Source of the DNA: Bacteroidota bacterium
GTDB lineage: Bacteria > Bacteroidota > Ignavibacteria > UBA10030 > UBA6906
DNA length: 11,065 nt
Assembly: GCA_017860555.1 (NCBI GenBank)
Contig: JAGDMJ010000066.1
Coordinates: 1 to 11,065 of the forward strand
Direction of reading: 5' to 3'
Shown in pieces: positions 1 to 6,936 of this stretch. The notes beneath the pieces are model-generated. The model searched no databases. It saw only the letters and a list, made by a program, of their open reading frames with translations, and was not told where the DNA came from. Every line of letters starts with the position of its first letter. The stretch's first letter is position 1. The translations under genes and the position numbers were made by a program.

Positions 1-558
1 GTTCAGTTCGGTTCCCAGCACGGCCAGGTCGGCATCGATGTCGATTGCCAGGATCGACACTTCCCCTTCCGGGAGCATGGCGACGAAATTCGACTGCCGT
101 TTCTTGAACGCGATGCTGGAGATATTGTCCGTCAGCCGGCGCTCGGCATTGATATGATAGGTGACCACGGTGTCGGGAAACCCGACCACATGCGCGCAGG
201 TCAACAGGGCCAGCCTTCTGCCGGAGGAGTAAATGACCGTCGCGGTCCCGGACGTGGAATTGTTGGTAAAAACCGAACTGTCGTCAAACCGATCGAGCAG
301 ATCGGACGTGATGTTCCGGAGCTTGATCTTCTCGTCGGCCCGGAACGAATAGACCTTGTAGTACGCAATGCAGCTGATCCGCTTCACCGACTCCATGATC
401 TGTTCGAGCTGTTGGGAGCTTGACCGGTACGGGAATTCGGAATCATAGGCGCCGTCCGAGAGCACGGGATAGACCGTTTTGTATGCCGAAGGACCGCACG
501 ACAATGCGATGAAGGATGAGAGCGCGAGCGGAATGAAACGATGACATGTGTGTGCCAT
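1..558 (-). CDS. Secreted trypsin-like serine protease, possible lipoprotein (3' end outside window)
   Basis: Read on the minus strand from ATG at 558, the frame stays open for 186 codons to the window edge. Residues 7-20 are hydrophobic and end at Cys21 (IALSC), so the product is probably exported. The lipobox is imperfect (Ala at -3, Leu at -2), so lipid attachment is only possible. The chymotrypsin-fold signature is visible: LLTCAHVV places the catalytic His at about residue 123, and ADLAVLG places the catalytic Asp at about 177. The nucleophile Ser (GNSGG-type motif) would lie beyond the window, so activity cannot be judged. The start is supported by GAGG seven bases upstream, half buried in a small hairpin. 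The gene follows rluB by 32 bp and may share its transcript. Its sequence differs clearly from the HtrA protein encoded at 4602-6137: it has no VTPSVV segment, and the His motif is CAHVV rather than NNHVV. Substrate unknown. Confidence 0.75.
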   Translation of the reverse strand, partial: MAHTCHRFIPLALSSFIALSCGPSAYKTVYPVLSDGAYDSEFPYRSSSQQLEQIMESVKRISCIAYYKVYSFRADEKIKLRNITSDLLDRFDDSSVFTNNSTSGTATVIYSSGRRLALLTCAHVVGFPDTVVTYHINAERRLTDNISSIAFKKRQSNFVAMLPEGEVSILAIDIDADLAVLGTELN

Positions 559-561
559 GGG

Positions 562-578
562 AATACCTCAGGGGTATT
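562..578 (-). promoter_or_regulatory. Small hairpin overlapping the protease gene's Shine-Dalgarno
   Basis: AATACC and GGTATT form a perfect 6-bp inverted repeat around a 5-base loop (CCTGA). The likely ribosome binding site GAGG (569-566) begins in the loop and ends in the second arm. Folding in the mRNA could lower translation of the protease. The stem is short and A/U-rich at its base, so this may be chance. Confidence 0.3.
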
Positions 579-590
579 GGTAGGCCCGGA

Positions 591-1352
591 TCAGCCGCCA
601 GCGTCAGTGACACCTGCCAGAGCGCGCAGGGCGCGGAGCTCTGACCGGGTCAGGCTACGCGTCGCGCCGCGAGCCAGTCCCTCTTTCGTGACCGGCCCAT
701 AAGCCACCCGGTCAAGCTTCACCACCGTGTAACCAAAGTGCTCGAACATCCTGCGTACTTCCCGGTTGCGTCCTTCATGGATAACGATGCCAATCTCTTT
801 CCCTCTGCCGTGCGGGAGAACGTACACCTCCGCGGGTGCAGTAGGGCCGTCCTCCAATCGTATCCCCGTACGAAGGTGGTCACGGTGTTCGAGAGCAAGC
901 GATTTGTCCAGGGTCACTTGATAGGACTTTGGGACTTCGAATCTGGGATGCATCAGTCTGTTGGCAAAGTCGCCGTCGTCGGTGAACAACAAGACCCCGG
1001 TCGTGTTTCTGTCGAGTCGGCCGATGGGGTAAACGCGCTGTTTGGATTTGAGCAGGGTCATGACGGTCGTACGCCCCCGCTCGTCGCTCAGGGTGGTAAT
1101 CGTGTCTTTCGGTTTGTTCATCACCAGGTACACGTAGTCGCGCACCCGCACTGCCTGCTTCCCTTCGACGTACACCTTGTCGATCCCCGGGCGAACCTTC
1201 GTCGCGAGGTCGGTCACCACACGATGGTTGATCTCGACCTTCCCCTTGAGGACCAGTTCCTCGGCCTTCCGCCGGGAGGCAATCCCGCACATGCTGAGAT
1301 AGCGGTTGATCCTGACGGTCCCTTCGGGCTCCGTTTTCACCGGGCGCTTCAC
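591..1352 (-). CDS. rluB: 23S rRNA pseudouridine synthase, RsuA/RluB family
   Basis: The 253-residue protein has the two-part layout of this family. An N-terminal S4 RNA-binding domain (about residues 13-60, with the conserved IASRRKAEELV stretch) is followed by the RsuA-type catalytic domain. The catalytic aspartate is Asp114 in PIGRLDRNTTG, and the later conserved segment GRNREVRRMFEHFGY is also present. RluB isomerises a uridine in the peptidyl-transferase region of 23S rRNA (U2605 in E. coli). The start is GTG at 1352, whose GTGA overlaps the scpB stop, so translation is probably coupled. The scpA-scpB-rluB order is common in bacteria, which favours RluB over RsuA, RluE or RluF. A second member of the same family lies at 9481-10224. 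Exact target base inferred from family and context only. Confidence 0.9.
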   Translation of the reverse strand: MKRPVKTEPEGTVRINRYLSMCGIASRRKAEELVLKGKVEINHRVVTDLATKVRPGIDKVYVEGKQAVRVRDYVYLVMNKPKDTITTLSDERGRTTVMTLLKSKQRVYPIGRLDRNTTGVLLFTDDGDFANRLMHPRFEVPKSYQVTLDKSLALEHRDHLRTGIRLEDGPTAPAEVYVLPHGRGKEIGIVIHEGRNREVRRMFEHFGYTVVKLDRVAYGPVTKEGLARGATRSLTRSELRALRALAGVTDAGG

Positions 1353-2110
1353 AGGTCAGGGTCCCTGGTCAGTTCGTCGACACCGGGCAGGTTTTCGCCC
1401 ACCTCGTCCTGCCCTCCCTCTCCGTCGATCCGCCCCACAATGCGGTCATCCGAGCCATTTCCTTCTTCCGCCGCCCGTTTTTCTTCCATCTCTTTGAGCA
1501 TCCGCTTCTCGACTTCGAATTCCGCCTCTGCCATCAATTCATTGATTTCCCGGGGCTTGGGAAGTTCGGACAGGTCATTGATGCCGAAGTGTTTCAGGAA
1601 TTCTTTCGTCGTGCCGTACAGTAACGGCCTCCCGGGGGTGGCGGCTCGCCCTATGATCGCCACGAGGTTGCGTTCCAGCAGCGAGTGTAGAACGTAGTCG
1701 GCATTGACCCCACGGATAGCCTCGATTTCGGGCTTGGTCACCGGCTGCTTGTACGCTATCACCGCGAGCGACTCGAGGGCGGACACGGAGAGCTTGCGCT
1801 TCGATCGCTCTCTCACCATCCTGCCGAGCCAGACGCCGAAATGCGGCTGCGTGGCAAACTGGTATCCGCCAGCGATCTTGACGATCCTGAACGTGCGACC
1901 GGTTTCACTGTACTCCCTGTTCAGGTCCTCGATCACCGACAGGATCAGTTCGGGAGTGATCCTCCTGTTCCGGTCCGATTCCTCGGCACTGCCGAAGATC
2001 TCGATCACCTGCCTCAGCGTGAGCGGCTCATCGGTCGCAAAGAACAATGCTTCAATGATCTCCTTCTCGCTCGCCAGTCCGGAGAACGACGGGGCCTGCT
2101 GTGCGCTCAT
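1349..2110 (-). CDS. scpB: Segregation and condensation protein B
   Basis: ScpB is the kite-type winged-helix subunit that acts as a dimer with kleisin ScpA and SMC in bacterial condensin, which compacts and helps separate newly replicated chromosomes. The 253-residue sequence begins with the typical EIIEALFFATDEPLTL segment and has the family hallmark TKPEIEAIRGVNADYVLHSL around residues 125-145. This is followed by GRPLLYGTT and a helix ending HFGINDLSELP. The last 60 or so residues are rich in charged amino acids and look disordered, as is usual for ScpB tails. The ATG at 2110 overlaps the scpA stop (ATGA) and has AAGGTGG seven bases upstream inside scpA. Both observations support this start and coupled translation. 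Confidence 0.95.
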   Translation of the reverse strand: MSAQQAPSFSGLASEKEIIEALFFATDEPLTLRQVIEIFGSAEESDRNRRITPELILSVIEDLNREYSETGRTFRIVKIAGGYQFATQPHFGVWLGRMVRERSKRKLSVSALESLAVIAYKQPVTKPEIEAIRGVNADYVLHSLLERNLVAIIGRAATPGRPLLYGTTKEFLKHFGINDLSELPKPREINELMAEAEFEVEKRMLKEMEEKRAAEEGNGSDDRIVGRIDGEGGQDEVGENLPGVDELTRDPDL

Positions 2111-2853
2111 GCGGTAGCCACCTTCAACGTATGCATATGGGGCGCGGGCCTGATCAGGATATCGTTCCCGCCCTCCATGGGTGTGAGCGTGATCACTTTG
2201 TTCTTTGTCAGCTCGAGGATGGCAATAATGGTCACGACGATGCGGACCTTCTCGGTCATGTGCGCCACCAACTTGAGGAAGCTCCCCGTTCCGTGGACCC
2301 GCAGGTAATCCATCACGAAACTGGTCTGCTCATCAATGGTGACGGGTAACAGGGTCACTTCGTGGACCACCTTTTTCGGCATGTGGTCCATCGCGGTCTT
2401 GTACGCCGCGATCAGATTGAAGAGGGAGATGTCCTTCAGTGTCTCAATGTCTACCTCATCGTCTGGTTGGACGCGGGTGTCGGCATGGAAGAATTTCCGG
2501 AAATAGACCTTGCGCTGCTGTTCCTCCATCGTCGACATGGATCTGGACATTTCTTTGAACCTCTTGTACTCGATCAGCCTGCGGACCAGTTCTGCACGGG
2601 GATCCTCTTCCGCTTCGGCGCTCTCGTCGCGCGGCAGGAGCATCCGGACCTTGATCTGCATCAGCGTTGCCGCCATGACGATGAATTCCCCGGCGACTTC
2701 GAGGTCGAGGGAAGCCATCAGCTGGAGGGAATCCAGATATTCCTTCGTGATTTGCGCGATGGGAATATCGGTGATATCCAGCTCATCCCGCTTGATAAAG
2801 AATAGCAGGAGATCGAGCGGCCCCTCAAAGTCCGTGAGTTTTACTCTGTACAT
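2107..2853 (-). CDS. scpA: Segregation and condensation protein A (kleisin)
   Basis: ScpA is the kleisin that bridges the SMC heads and binds ScpB in the bacterial condensin complex. The 248-residue protein opens with the diagnostic FEGPLDLLLFFIKRDELDI and continues with LDLEVAGEFIVMAATLMQIK (about 49-68), the SMC-neck-binding helical region. The middle is charged and hydrophilic. The C-terminal winged helix is seen in the region ending KNKVITLTPMEGG. The ATG at 2853 lies only 3 bp after the trpS stop, and its stop overlaps scpB by 4 bp, so trpS-scpA-scpB-rluB look cotranscribed. No smc gene is in the window. Length and motifs are normal. Confidence 0.95.
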   Translation of the reverse strand: MYRVKLTDFEGPLDLLLFFIKRDELDITDIPIAQITKEYLDSLQLMASLDLEVAGEFIVMAATLMQIKVRMLLPRDESAEAEEDPRAELVRRLIEYKRFKEMSRSMSTMEEQQRKVYFRKFFHADTRVQPDDEVDIETLKDISLFNLIAAYKTAMDHMPKKVVHEVTLLPVTIDEQTSFVMDYLRVHGTGSFLKLVAHMTEKVRIVVTIIAILELTKNKVITLTPMEGGNDILIRPAPHMHTLKVATA

Positions 2854-2856
2854 GGC

Positions 2857-3846
2857 CTACCCGAGATTCATCACCTTTCTGACTTCCGTCATGGTCGCCT
2901 GCGCGCGGGACCGTGCCCTGCCTTCGCCGTCCTCCAGGATTTGCCGCACTTCTTCGGGGTGCGCTTCGAAATGCGCGCGCTTTTCGCGGAACGGTTCCAG
3001 GTGCCGCGCAATTGCGTCGGCAATACGTAACTTGCATTCCACGCACCCGAGCGCTCCGCTCATGCACCCGGCCCGGACATCGGCAACACCGCCGGGATTG
3101 AATTTCTGATGATACGTATGGATCAGGCAGATGTCCGGCCTGCCCGGGTCATTCTTCCGGACTTTCAGCGGATCGGTGACCGCCGTCCGTACCTTGGATC
3201 TGATGCTGTCCGGGGAATCCGATAGCAGGATCGTGTTCCTGGCCGACTTGCTCATCTTCTTGTCCATCCCATCGAGGCCGGGAAGACGCGCAAACCTGGT
3301 CAGTTTCGGCTCCGGCTCCGGGAACACGACGCCGTACTGTGCGTTGAACCGCCGAGCGATCTCGCGGGAGATCTCCACATGCGGCACCTGGTCCTCTCCC
3401 ACCGGAACAAGGTCCCCTTTGTACAGCAGGATATCCGCAGCCTGCAGGACAGGGTATCCGAGATGGCCGTAACTTACATTCTCGATATGGAGTTCGCGCA
3501 CCTGATCCTTCACCGCGGGGTTCCGCTCCAGGCGGGCTGCAGTGATCAGCATCGAGAAGATCAGGTGAAGCTCCGTGTGTTCCTTGATCTGCGACTGCCT
3601 GAAGATGGGGCTCTCTTTCGGATCGATTCCCGCTGCCAGCCAGTCGATCACCATGTCAAGCGAATTCTGTAGGATCCCCGAGGAATCCAGGTTCGTCGTC
3701 AGCGCGTGATAGTCCGCGATCAGGTGATAATTGTGAAAGTCGTGCTGCAATGCGACCCAATTTTCCAGAGCGCCGACCAGATGCCCCAGATGCAGTTTTC
3801 CCGTCGGCCGCATGCCGCTGAGAATCGTTTTATTCTTCAAATGCAC
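2857..3846 (-). CDS. trpS: Tryptophanyl-tRNA synthetase, four-cysteine (Fe-S type) form
   Basis: This class I synthetase charges tRNA(Trp) with tryptophan. The 329-residue sequence has the ATP-binding HIGH-type motif as HLGH (residues 19-22) and the KMSKS loop at 197-201, both intact. TILSGMRPTG at the N-terminus and LQAADILLYKGDLVPVGEDQ in the middle are typical of bacterial TrpRS. The C-terminal region contains Cys240-x20-Cys261-x6-Cys268-x2-Cys271. This closely resembles the cluster-binding cysteine pattern described for Thermotoga maritima TrpRS. The start is uncertain: GTG at 3846 is preceded in frame by TGA at 3852, while TTG at 3840 sits just after AAAGGTG, which could serve as its ribosome site. 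The two options differ by two residues. It lies 35 bp downstream of the HNH gene and 3 bp upstream of scpA. Confidence 0.95.
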   Translation of the reverse strand: MHLKNKTILSGMRPTGKLHLGHLVGALENWVALQHDFHNYHLIADYHALTTNLDSSGILQNSLDMVIDWLAAGIDPKESPIFRQSQIKEHTELHLIFSMLITAARLERNPAVKDQVRELHIENVSYGHLGYPVLQAADILLYKGDLVPVGEDQVPHVEISREIARRFNAQYGVVFPEPEPKLTRFARLPGLDGMDKKMSKSARNTILLSDSPDSIRSKVRTAVTDPLKVRKNDPGRPDICLIHTYHQKFNPGGVADVRAGCMSGALGCVECKLRIADAIARHLEPFREKRAHFEAHPEEVRQILEDGEGRARSRAQATMTEVRKVMNLG

Positions 3847-3881
3847 CTTTCACGTAGAGGAAGCAGGAGTACGAAAAGCGG

Positions 3882-4385
3882 TCAGTGGAGGAACAGGTAG
3901 GGCTTCCAACGCTCGTTCAACGTGCCAACGAAGTGCCTGATGAAGGTCACATGGTTTGGACGCATGGGTTTGCGACGCAGCGTCATCAGGGCCTCTTCCG
4001 GTGTGCGGTCTCCCTTCTTGTTGTTGCAGATAACGCATGCACACACCAAGTTCTCCCATGTATCTTCACCTCCCCTGGATGCCGGGATCACGTGGTCCAC
4101 CGTCAGAGGAATGTCTCCCCGCCCGCAGAACTGGCATCGATGCCCGTCACGCCGGAGGATGTTTTTGCGGGAGAGGATAATCTTCTTGTAAGGGACCCGG
4201 ACATACATCGAGAGGCGCAAAATGCTCGGGAAAGGCATTGCTACCGACACGCTCCGCACCTGTTTGCCGTCGTGGGCTTCCACAAGCTCCGCTTTCCCCA
4301 GGTACAGAAGCACGATGGCCTTCCTCACGTTGATCACACTCATGGGCTCATAGTTCTGATTCAAGATCAGAACTTTCGCATTCAT
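3882..4385 (-). CDS. Stand-alone HNH endonuclease family protein
   Basis: The 167-residue protein has a N-terminal region (VLILNQNYEPMSVINVRKAI, residues 5-24) typical of a widespread chromosomal HNH subfamily. A C-terminal HNH domain follows. The domain shows a zinc knuckle Cys84-x2-Cys87, the core LTVDHVIP with Asp97-His98, Asn112 in the ENLV segment, and Cys117-x2-Cys120 before NNKKGDRTPEEA. All residues expected for metal binding and DNA cleavage appear present. HNH proteins of this type are double-strand DNA nucleases by fold, but no biological role is established for this subfamily that I know of. Nothing nearby looks like a methylase, immunity protein, phage terminase or intron. It is the first gene after the strong promoter and heads trpS-scpA-scpB-rluB, which suggests a housekeeping role. 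The start codon has GGGAG only two bases upstream, unusually close. Confidence 0.85.
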   Translation of the reverse strand: MNAKVLILNQNYEPMSVINVRKAIVLLYLGKAELVEAHDGKQVRSVSVAMPFPSILRLSMYVRVPYKKIILSRKNILRRDGHRCQFCGRGDIPLTVDHVIPASRGGEDTWENLVCACVICNNKKGDRTPEEALMTLRRKPMRPNHVTFIRHFVGTLNERWKPYLFLH

Positions 4386-4476
4386 TCTCCCATCGAGCCC
4401 GTTTCGATGACCCTGAGCGCTGAAGTCGTCTATACCTCCTTGCTGTCGTCAATGATAGAAAAATCGCCGTTTACCT
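4386..4476 (-). promoter_or_regulatory. Leader of the HNH-trpS-scpAB-rluB unit with orphan Shine-Dalgarno and start-proximal hairpin
   Basis: About 90 nt lie between the predicted transcription start and the HNH ATG. A full Shine-Dalgarno sequence AAGGAGGT occurs at 4441-4434, but no ATG, GTG or TTG follows at a usable distance. The frame from there into HNH is open, with ATA as its only near-start codon. Closer to the gene, CATCGA (4409-4404) and TCGATG (4396-4391) form a 6-bp hairpin whose last base is the first G of the HNH ribosome site. A regulatory or ribosome-loading role is inference; the sequence elements are plainly present. Confidence 0.4.
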
Positions 4477-4481
4477 TTGAA

Positions 4482-4510
4482 AATATACGGTTCAAGGGGC
4501 AGATTGTCAA
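4482..4510 (-). promoter_or_regulatory. Near-consensus sigma70-type promoter for the HNH operon
   Basis: On the minus strand a perfect -35 box TTGACA (4510-4505) is followed by exactly 17 bp and a -10 box TATATT (4487-4482), which matches the consensus at five of six positions. Transcription would start near 4476. This is the only long gap between genes in the window and lies correctly between degP and HNH, facing HNH. It is by far the best promoter match in any intergenic gap here. The boxes assume a sigma factor with standard specificity. Confidence 0.75.
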
Positions 4511-4550
4511 CCCTCCCGGCGGGCTGGCAGACGGAACCCCCTCCAAACGG

Positions 4551-4576
4551 CGGTGCCAGGCATTTGCCTGGCACCG
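4551..4576. repeat. Perfect 12-bp-arm palindrome downstream of degP (possible terminator or REP-like unit)
   Basis: The arm CGGTGCCAGGCA and its exact reverse complement TGCCTGGCACCG are separated by only TT. The effective hairpin is 11 bp with a four-base loop, and very GC-rich. It begins 25 bp past the degP stop codon and 40 bp upstream of the -35 box of the next promoter. It could end the upstream operon or protect its 3' end. However, no run of T follows it on the minus strand, so it is not a standard intrinsic terminator. The symmetrical sequence could also be one copy of a dispersed palindromic repeat. I see only one copy in the window. Confidence 0.65.
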
Positions 4577-4601
4577 GACCCGCTTGGTTCCCCATGCAGG
4601 G

Positions 4602-6137
4602 CTATTTCGGGATCTGTACTGCCGCAAAGGCGATCTGCTCGCTGTCCTGTCGTTTCAACCGCAACAGCACGGAATCCCCCGGCTTGTGGGATTCGAAAAC
4701 CTTTTTCAGGTCCCCCGGGGTGTCGATTTCCCTGCGGTCGGCCTCGATAATGACGTCATTCTTGCCGATGAGCCGGTTGTAAGCTTCACTGTATTGCTTC
4801 ACGTCGGTCACCAATACCCCTCGTTCCACGCTCAGTTGTTTTTTCTCGTCAGGCGTGAGCCCACGCACGCTCATGCCCACGTTGTCGAACTTCAGGGATG
4901 TAGGGACATCCGGGACCTGGAGTTCTTCCCCAGGCGATTCGTCGGCATCCCGGCTTGCCACTCTGTCATCCTCGCGCATTTTCAAGGTTACTTTTTTCTC
5001 GATCGTCTTCCCATCCCGGAAGATCCGCAGCGTGACAACGTCGCCCGGGTGACGGGTCGCAATGAGGGTCTGCAGTTCGTTGGGCGCATTGACCTCCTTC
5101 CCGTTCACCGTCAGGATGACGTCTCCCTCCTTCAGGCCTGCAGCCTCGCCCGCACCGCCCCTCACGAGGCTGTTCACCAGAACCCCGGCCGGTTCTTTCA
5201 GGCCGAGAGCGTTCGCCATCGTCTGGTCCACCTGCCCGATGTTGACGCCGATATACCCCCGCAACACTTTTCCTTCTTTGATCAGATCCTCGGCAACAAC
5301 TTTAAGAAGGTTGACCGGGACTGCAAAGCCATACCCCTGGTAGCGCGCGTTCGTGGTGGCGATGGCCGAATTGATACCGATCACCTCGCCGGTGATGTTG
5401 ACAAGGGCGCCTCCGCTGTTTCCCGGATTGATCGCGGCATCGGTCTGGATGAAATTCTCGATCCCGTAACCACCCTGTGACTGGATAATGTTGATGCTGC
5501 GTCCGACAGCGCTGATGATCCCTGCCGTCACGGTGGAAGTCAGCCCGAGCGGATTCCCGATGGCCAGAACCCATTCCCCCACCTGAACGTTGTCCGAATT
5601 GCCGAGCGCTGCGGCAGGGAGACCCGTGGCCTCGATCTTGACCACGGCAAGGTCGGTCGAGGGATCGGTACCGATCAGTTTCGCCTTGTACCGAATCTTG
5701 TCATGCATCACAACCTCGATGCCATTCTTGTCGGCGTCGTCCACCACATGGTTGTTCGTGGCGATGTAGCCGTCCTGCGTGATAATCACTCCCGACCCGT
5801 ATCCCTGCGATGGCTCCTCCTCGGGCATCTTGAAGTCGGGTCCGAAGAAGTGCCAGAAATCGCGGGGCATGGTCTTGCCTTTCCCCTTCCCGGAGGTCGT
5901 CACGGTGATGGCAACGACCGAAGGGGTCACCGCCTTCGACACGGCCACAAAATTGTCGCTGAAGGCCTTGACGGTCTGGTTCTGGTTGGTGATCGGAGCC
6001 TGCCCGCCGAGCTTGAGGTCCGAGCCTCGCGCAAAACCGAGATCAATACCGTTGCTCAGATTGGACACAAGCAAGGCCCCGAAAACAATGCCGACGGATA
6101 TCAGAACGAGCGATGTCAGGAGCGACTTCTTGAACAT
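4602..6137 (-). CDS. degP: HtrA/DegP-type serine protease with two PDZ domains
   Basis: This 511-residue protein is an extracytoplasmic quality-control protease that degrades or refolds damaged envelope proteins. An N-terminal hydrophobic segment (about 6-25) acts as a signal or membrane anchor. The trypsin-like domain follows (about 65-280), with a complete triad: His130 in TNNHVV, Asp162 in STDLAVV, and Ser241 in GNSGGAL. The loop before the domain (FWHFFGPDF, around 94-102) is typical of the Do family. PDZ1 is about 283-388 and contains RGYIGV. PDZ2 is about 420-508, after an acidic linker. The start ATG has GGAG nine bases upstream. It lies 25 bp after recO and is followed by a hairpin, so it is probably the last gene of its operon. 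DegQ-like function is equally possible; the paralogues cannot be separated from sequence alone. Confidence 0.93.
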   Translation of the reverse strand: MFKKSLLTSLVLISVGIVFGALLVSNLSNGIDLGFARGSDLKLGGQAPITNQNQTVKAFSDNFVAVSKAVTPSVVAITVTTSGKGKGKTMPRDFWHFFGPDFKMPEEEPSQGYGSGVIITQDGYIATNNHVVDDADKNGIEVVMHDKIRYKAKLIGTDPSTDLAVVKIEATGLPAAALGNSDNVQVGEWVLAIGNPLGLTSTVTAGIISAVGRSINIIQSQGGYGIENFIQTDAAINPGNSGGALVNITGEVIGINSAIATTNARYQGYGFAVPVNLLKVVAEDLIKEGKVLRGYIGVNIGQVDQTMANALGLKEPAGVLVNSLVRGGAGEAAGLKEGDVILTVNGKEVNAPNELQTLIATRHPGDVVTLRIFRDGKTIEKKVTLKMREDDRVASRDADESPGEELQVPDVPTSLKFDNVGMSVRGLTPDEKKQLSVERGVLVTDVKQYSEAYNRLIGKNDVIIEADRREIDTPGDLKKVFESHKPGDSVLLRLKRQDSEQIAFAAVQIPK

Positions 6138-6162
6138 GATATGGATCTCCGATAAGATTACA

Positions 6163-6936
6163 TCAATGCAACAGCGCGAACATGTTTTCCGATTTCAACG
6201 GACGAAAGCCCTCAATGTGGCTCTCCAAACAGCGGCGCATCGTCCCCGCGACTTCGTTTCTCATCCGGGCGGACATCGTGATGCGTGTGACCGATGCCGG
6301 GTCCGATGCCTCCTGCAGATGTTGCAACATCCTGACGGAGCCCGCCGATACCGTATCCATGCCCATGCCCCGGGACGAACAGTTCGAACAAAGGATGCCG
6401 CCAGAACTCACGTTCAATCCCGCGCCTGACCTACCGACAGACTCTTCGTTCATCGGGATGCCACAATGGAAGCAGGTCAGAAAGTTGGGGCGGAATCCCA
6501 GGATATCAAGCAGGCGCACTTCGAAGGCATACAGCGCGTTCACAACGTTTTTCTGAGCCGTGTTGACCGTCCCGAGCGTCTGAACCAGAAGCCCGAACAA
6601 GGGGGTGTTTCTCTCTTCCGCATGCGTCACGGCATCCATCAACTCCACGACAGCCATCCCTGTTGCCACGCGCTCCATGTCCTCGCAGATATGGTTGAAG
6701 GAATCAATGGAATCGCACTGCGACAGCAGCTGAAGGTCCCTGTTTTCCTTCCTGTATATGACCGCCTGGACGTAGCTCATCAGATTGAGCGCCGAGCCAA
6801 ACCGGTTGTTCCGTTCCCGAGCGCCTTTGGCGATGACGACCAGTCTGCCGAATTCCCGCGAATACAGGGTGACGATTCGGCTGGTCTCCCGGTACTTCAT
6901 GGTCTTGAGCACAACAGCTTCGGTCTCGACGATCAT
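6163..6936 (-). CDS. recO: DNA repair protein RecO
   Basis: RecO binds single-stranded DNA and, with RecR (and RecF), loads RecA onto SSB-coated DNA at gaps. The 257-residue sequence starts with the family pattern VETEAVVLKTMKYRETSRIV and continues through the OB-fold region ending YRKENRDLQLLSQCD. The C-terminal helical domain carries a four-cysteine zinc site, Cys155-x2-Cys158 and Cys183-x2-Cys186, present in many RecO proteins. Length is normal. The start at 6936 is supported by homology-like alignment of the N-terminus, but its spacing to the nearest good ribosome site (AAGGA at 6958-6954) is 17 bases. That site is instead ideally placed for a three-codon mini-ORF ending on the recO ATG. 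It sits 21 bp after mtnA. Confidence 0.92.
   Translation of the reverse strand: MIVETEAVVLKTMKYRETSRIVTLYSREFGRLVVIAKGARERNNRFGSALNLMSYVQAVIYRKENRDLQLLSQCDSIDSFNHICEDMERVATGMAVVELMDAVTHAEERNTPLFGLLVQTLGTVNTAQKNVVNALYAFEVRLLDILGFRPNFLTCFHCGIPMNEESVGRSGAGLNVSSGGILCSNCSSRGMGMDTVSAGSVRMLQHLQEASDPASVTRITMSARMRNEVAGTMRRCLESHIEGFRPLKSENMFALLH

Noticed and set aside
738..1697. 319-codon plus-strand frame opposite rluB and scpB
   Set aside because: It is antisense to two well-recognised genes and has no recognisable motif, with a low-complexity serine-rich end.
3882..4385. HNH gene as part of a mobile intron, toxin or restriction system
   Set aside because: No intron boundaries, immunity gene, methylase, phage genes or terminal repeats are visible, and the gene is tightly packed with core genes.
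4430..4627. 65-codon minus-strand frame across the degP-HNH gap
   Set aside because: It begins inside degP out of frame, passes through the palindrome and promoter, and has no ribosome site or recognisable sequence. It ends on the orphan Shine-Dalgarno.
3885..5480. 531-codon open frame on the plus strand
   Set aside because: It runs antisense through HNH, the promoter and palindrome region and two-thirds of degP. Its translation shows no domain pattern, and both opposite genes have complete motifs. Long antisense frames are expected in GC-rich genes.
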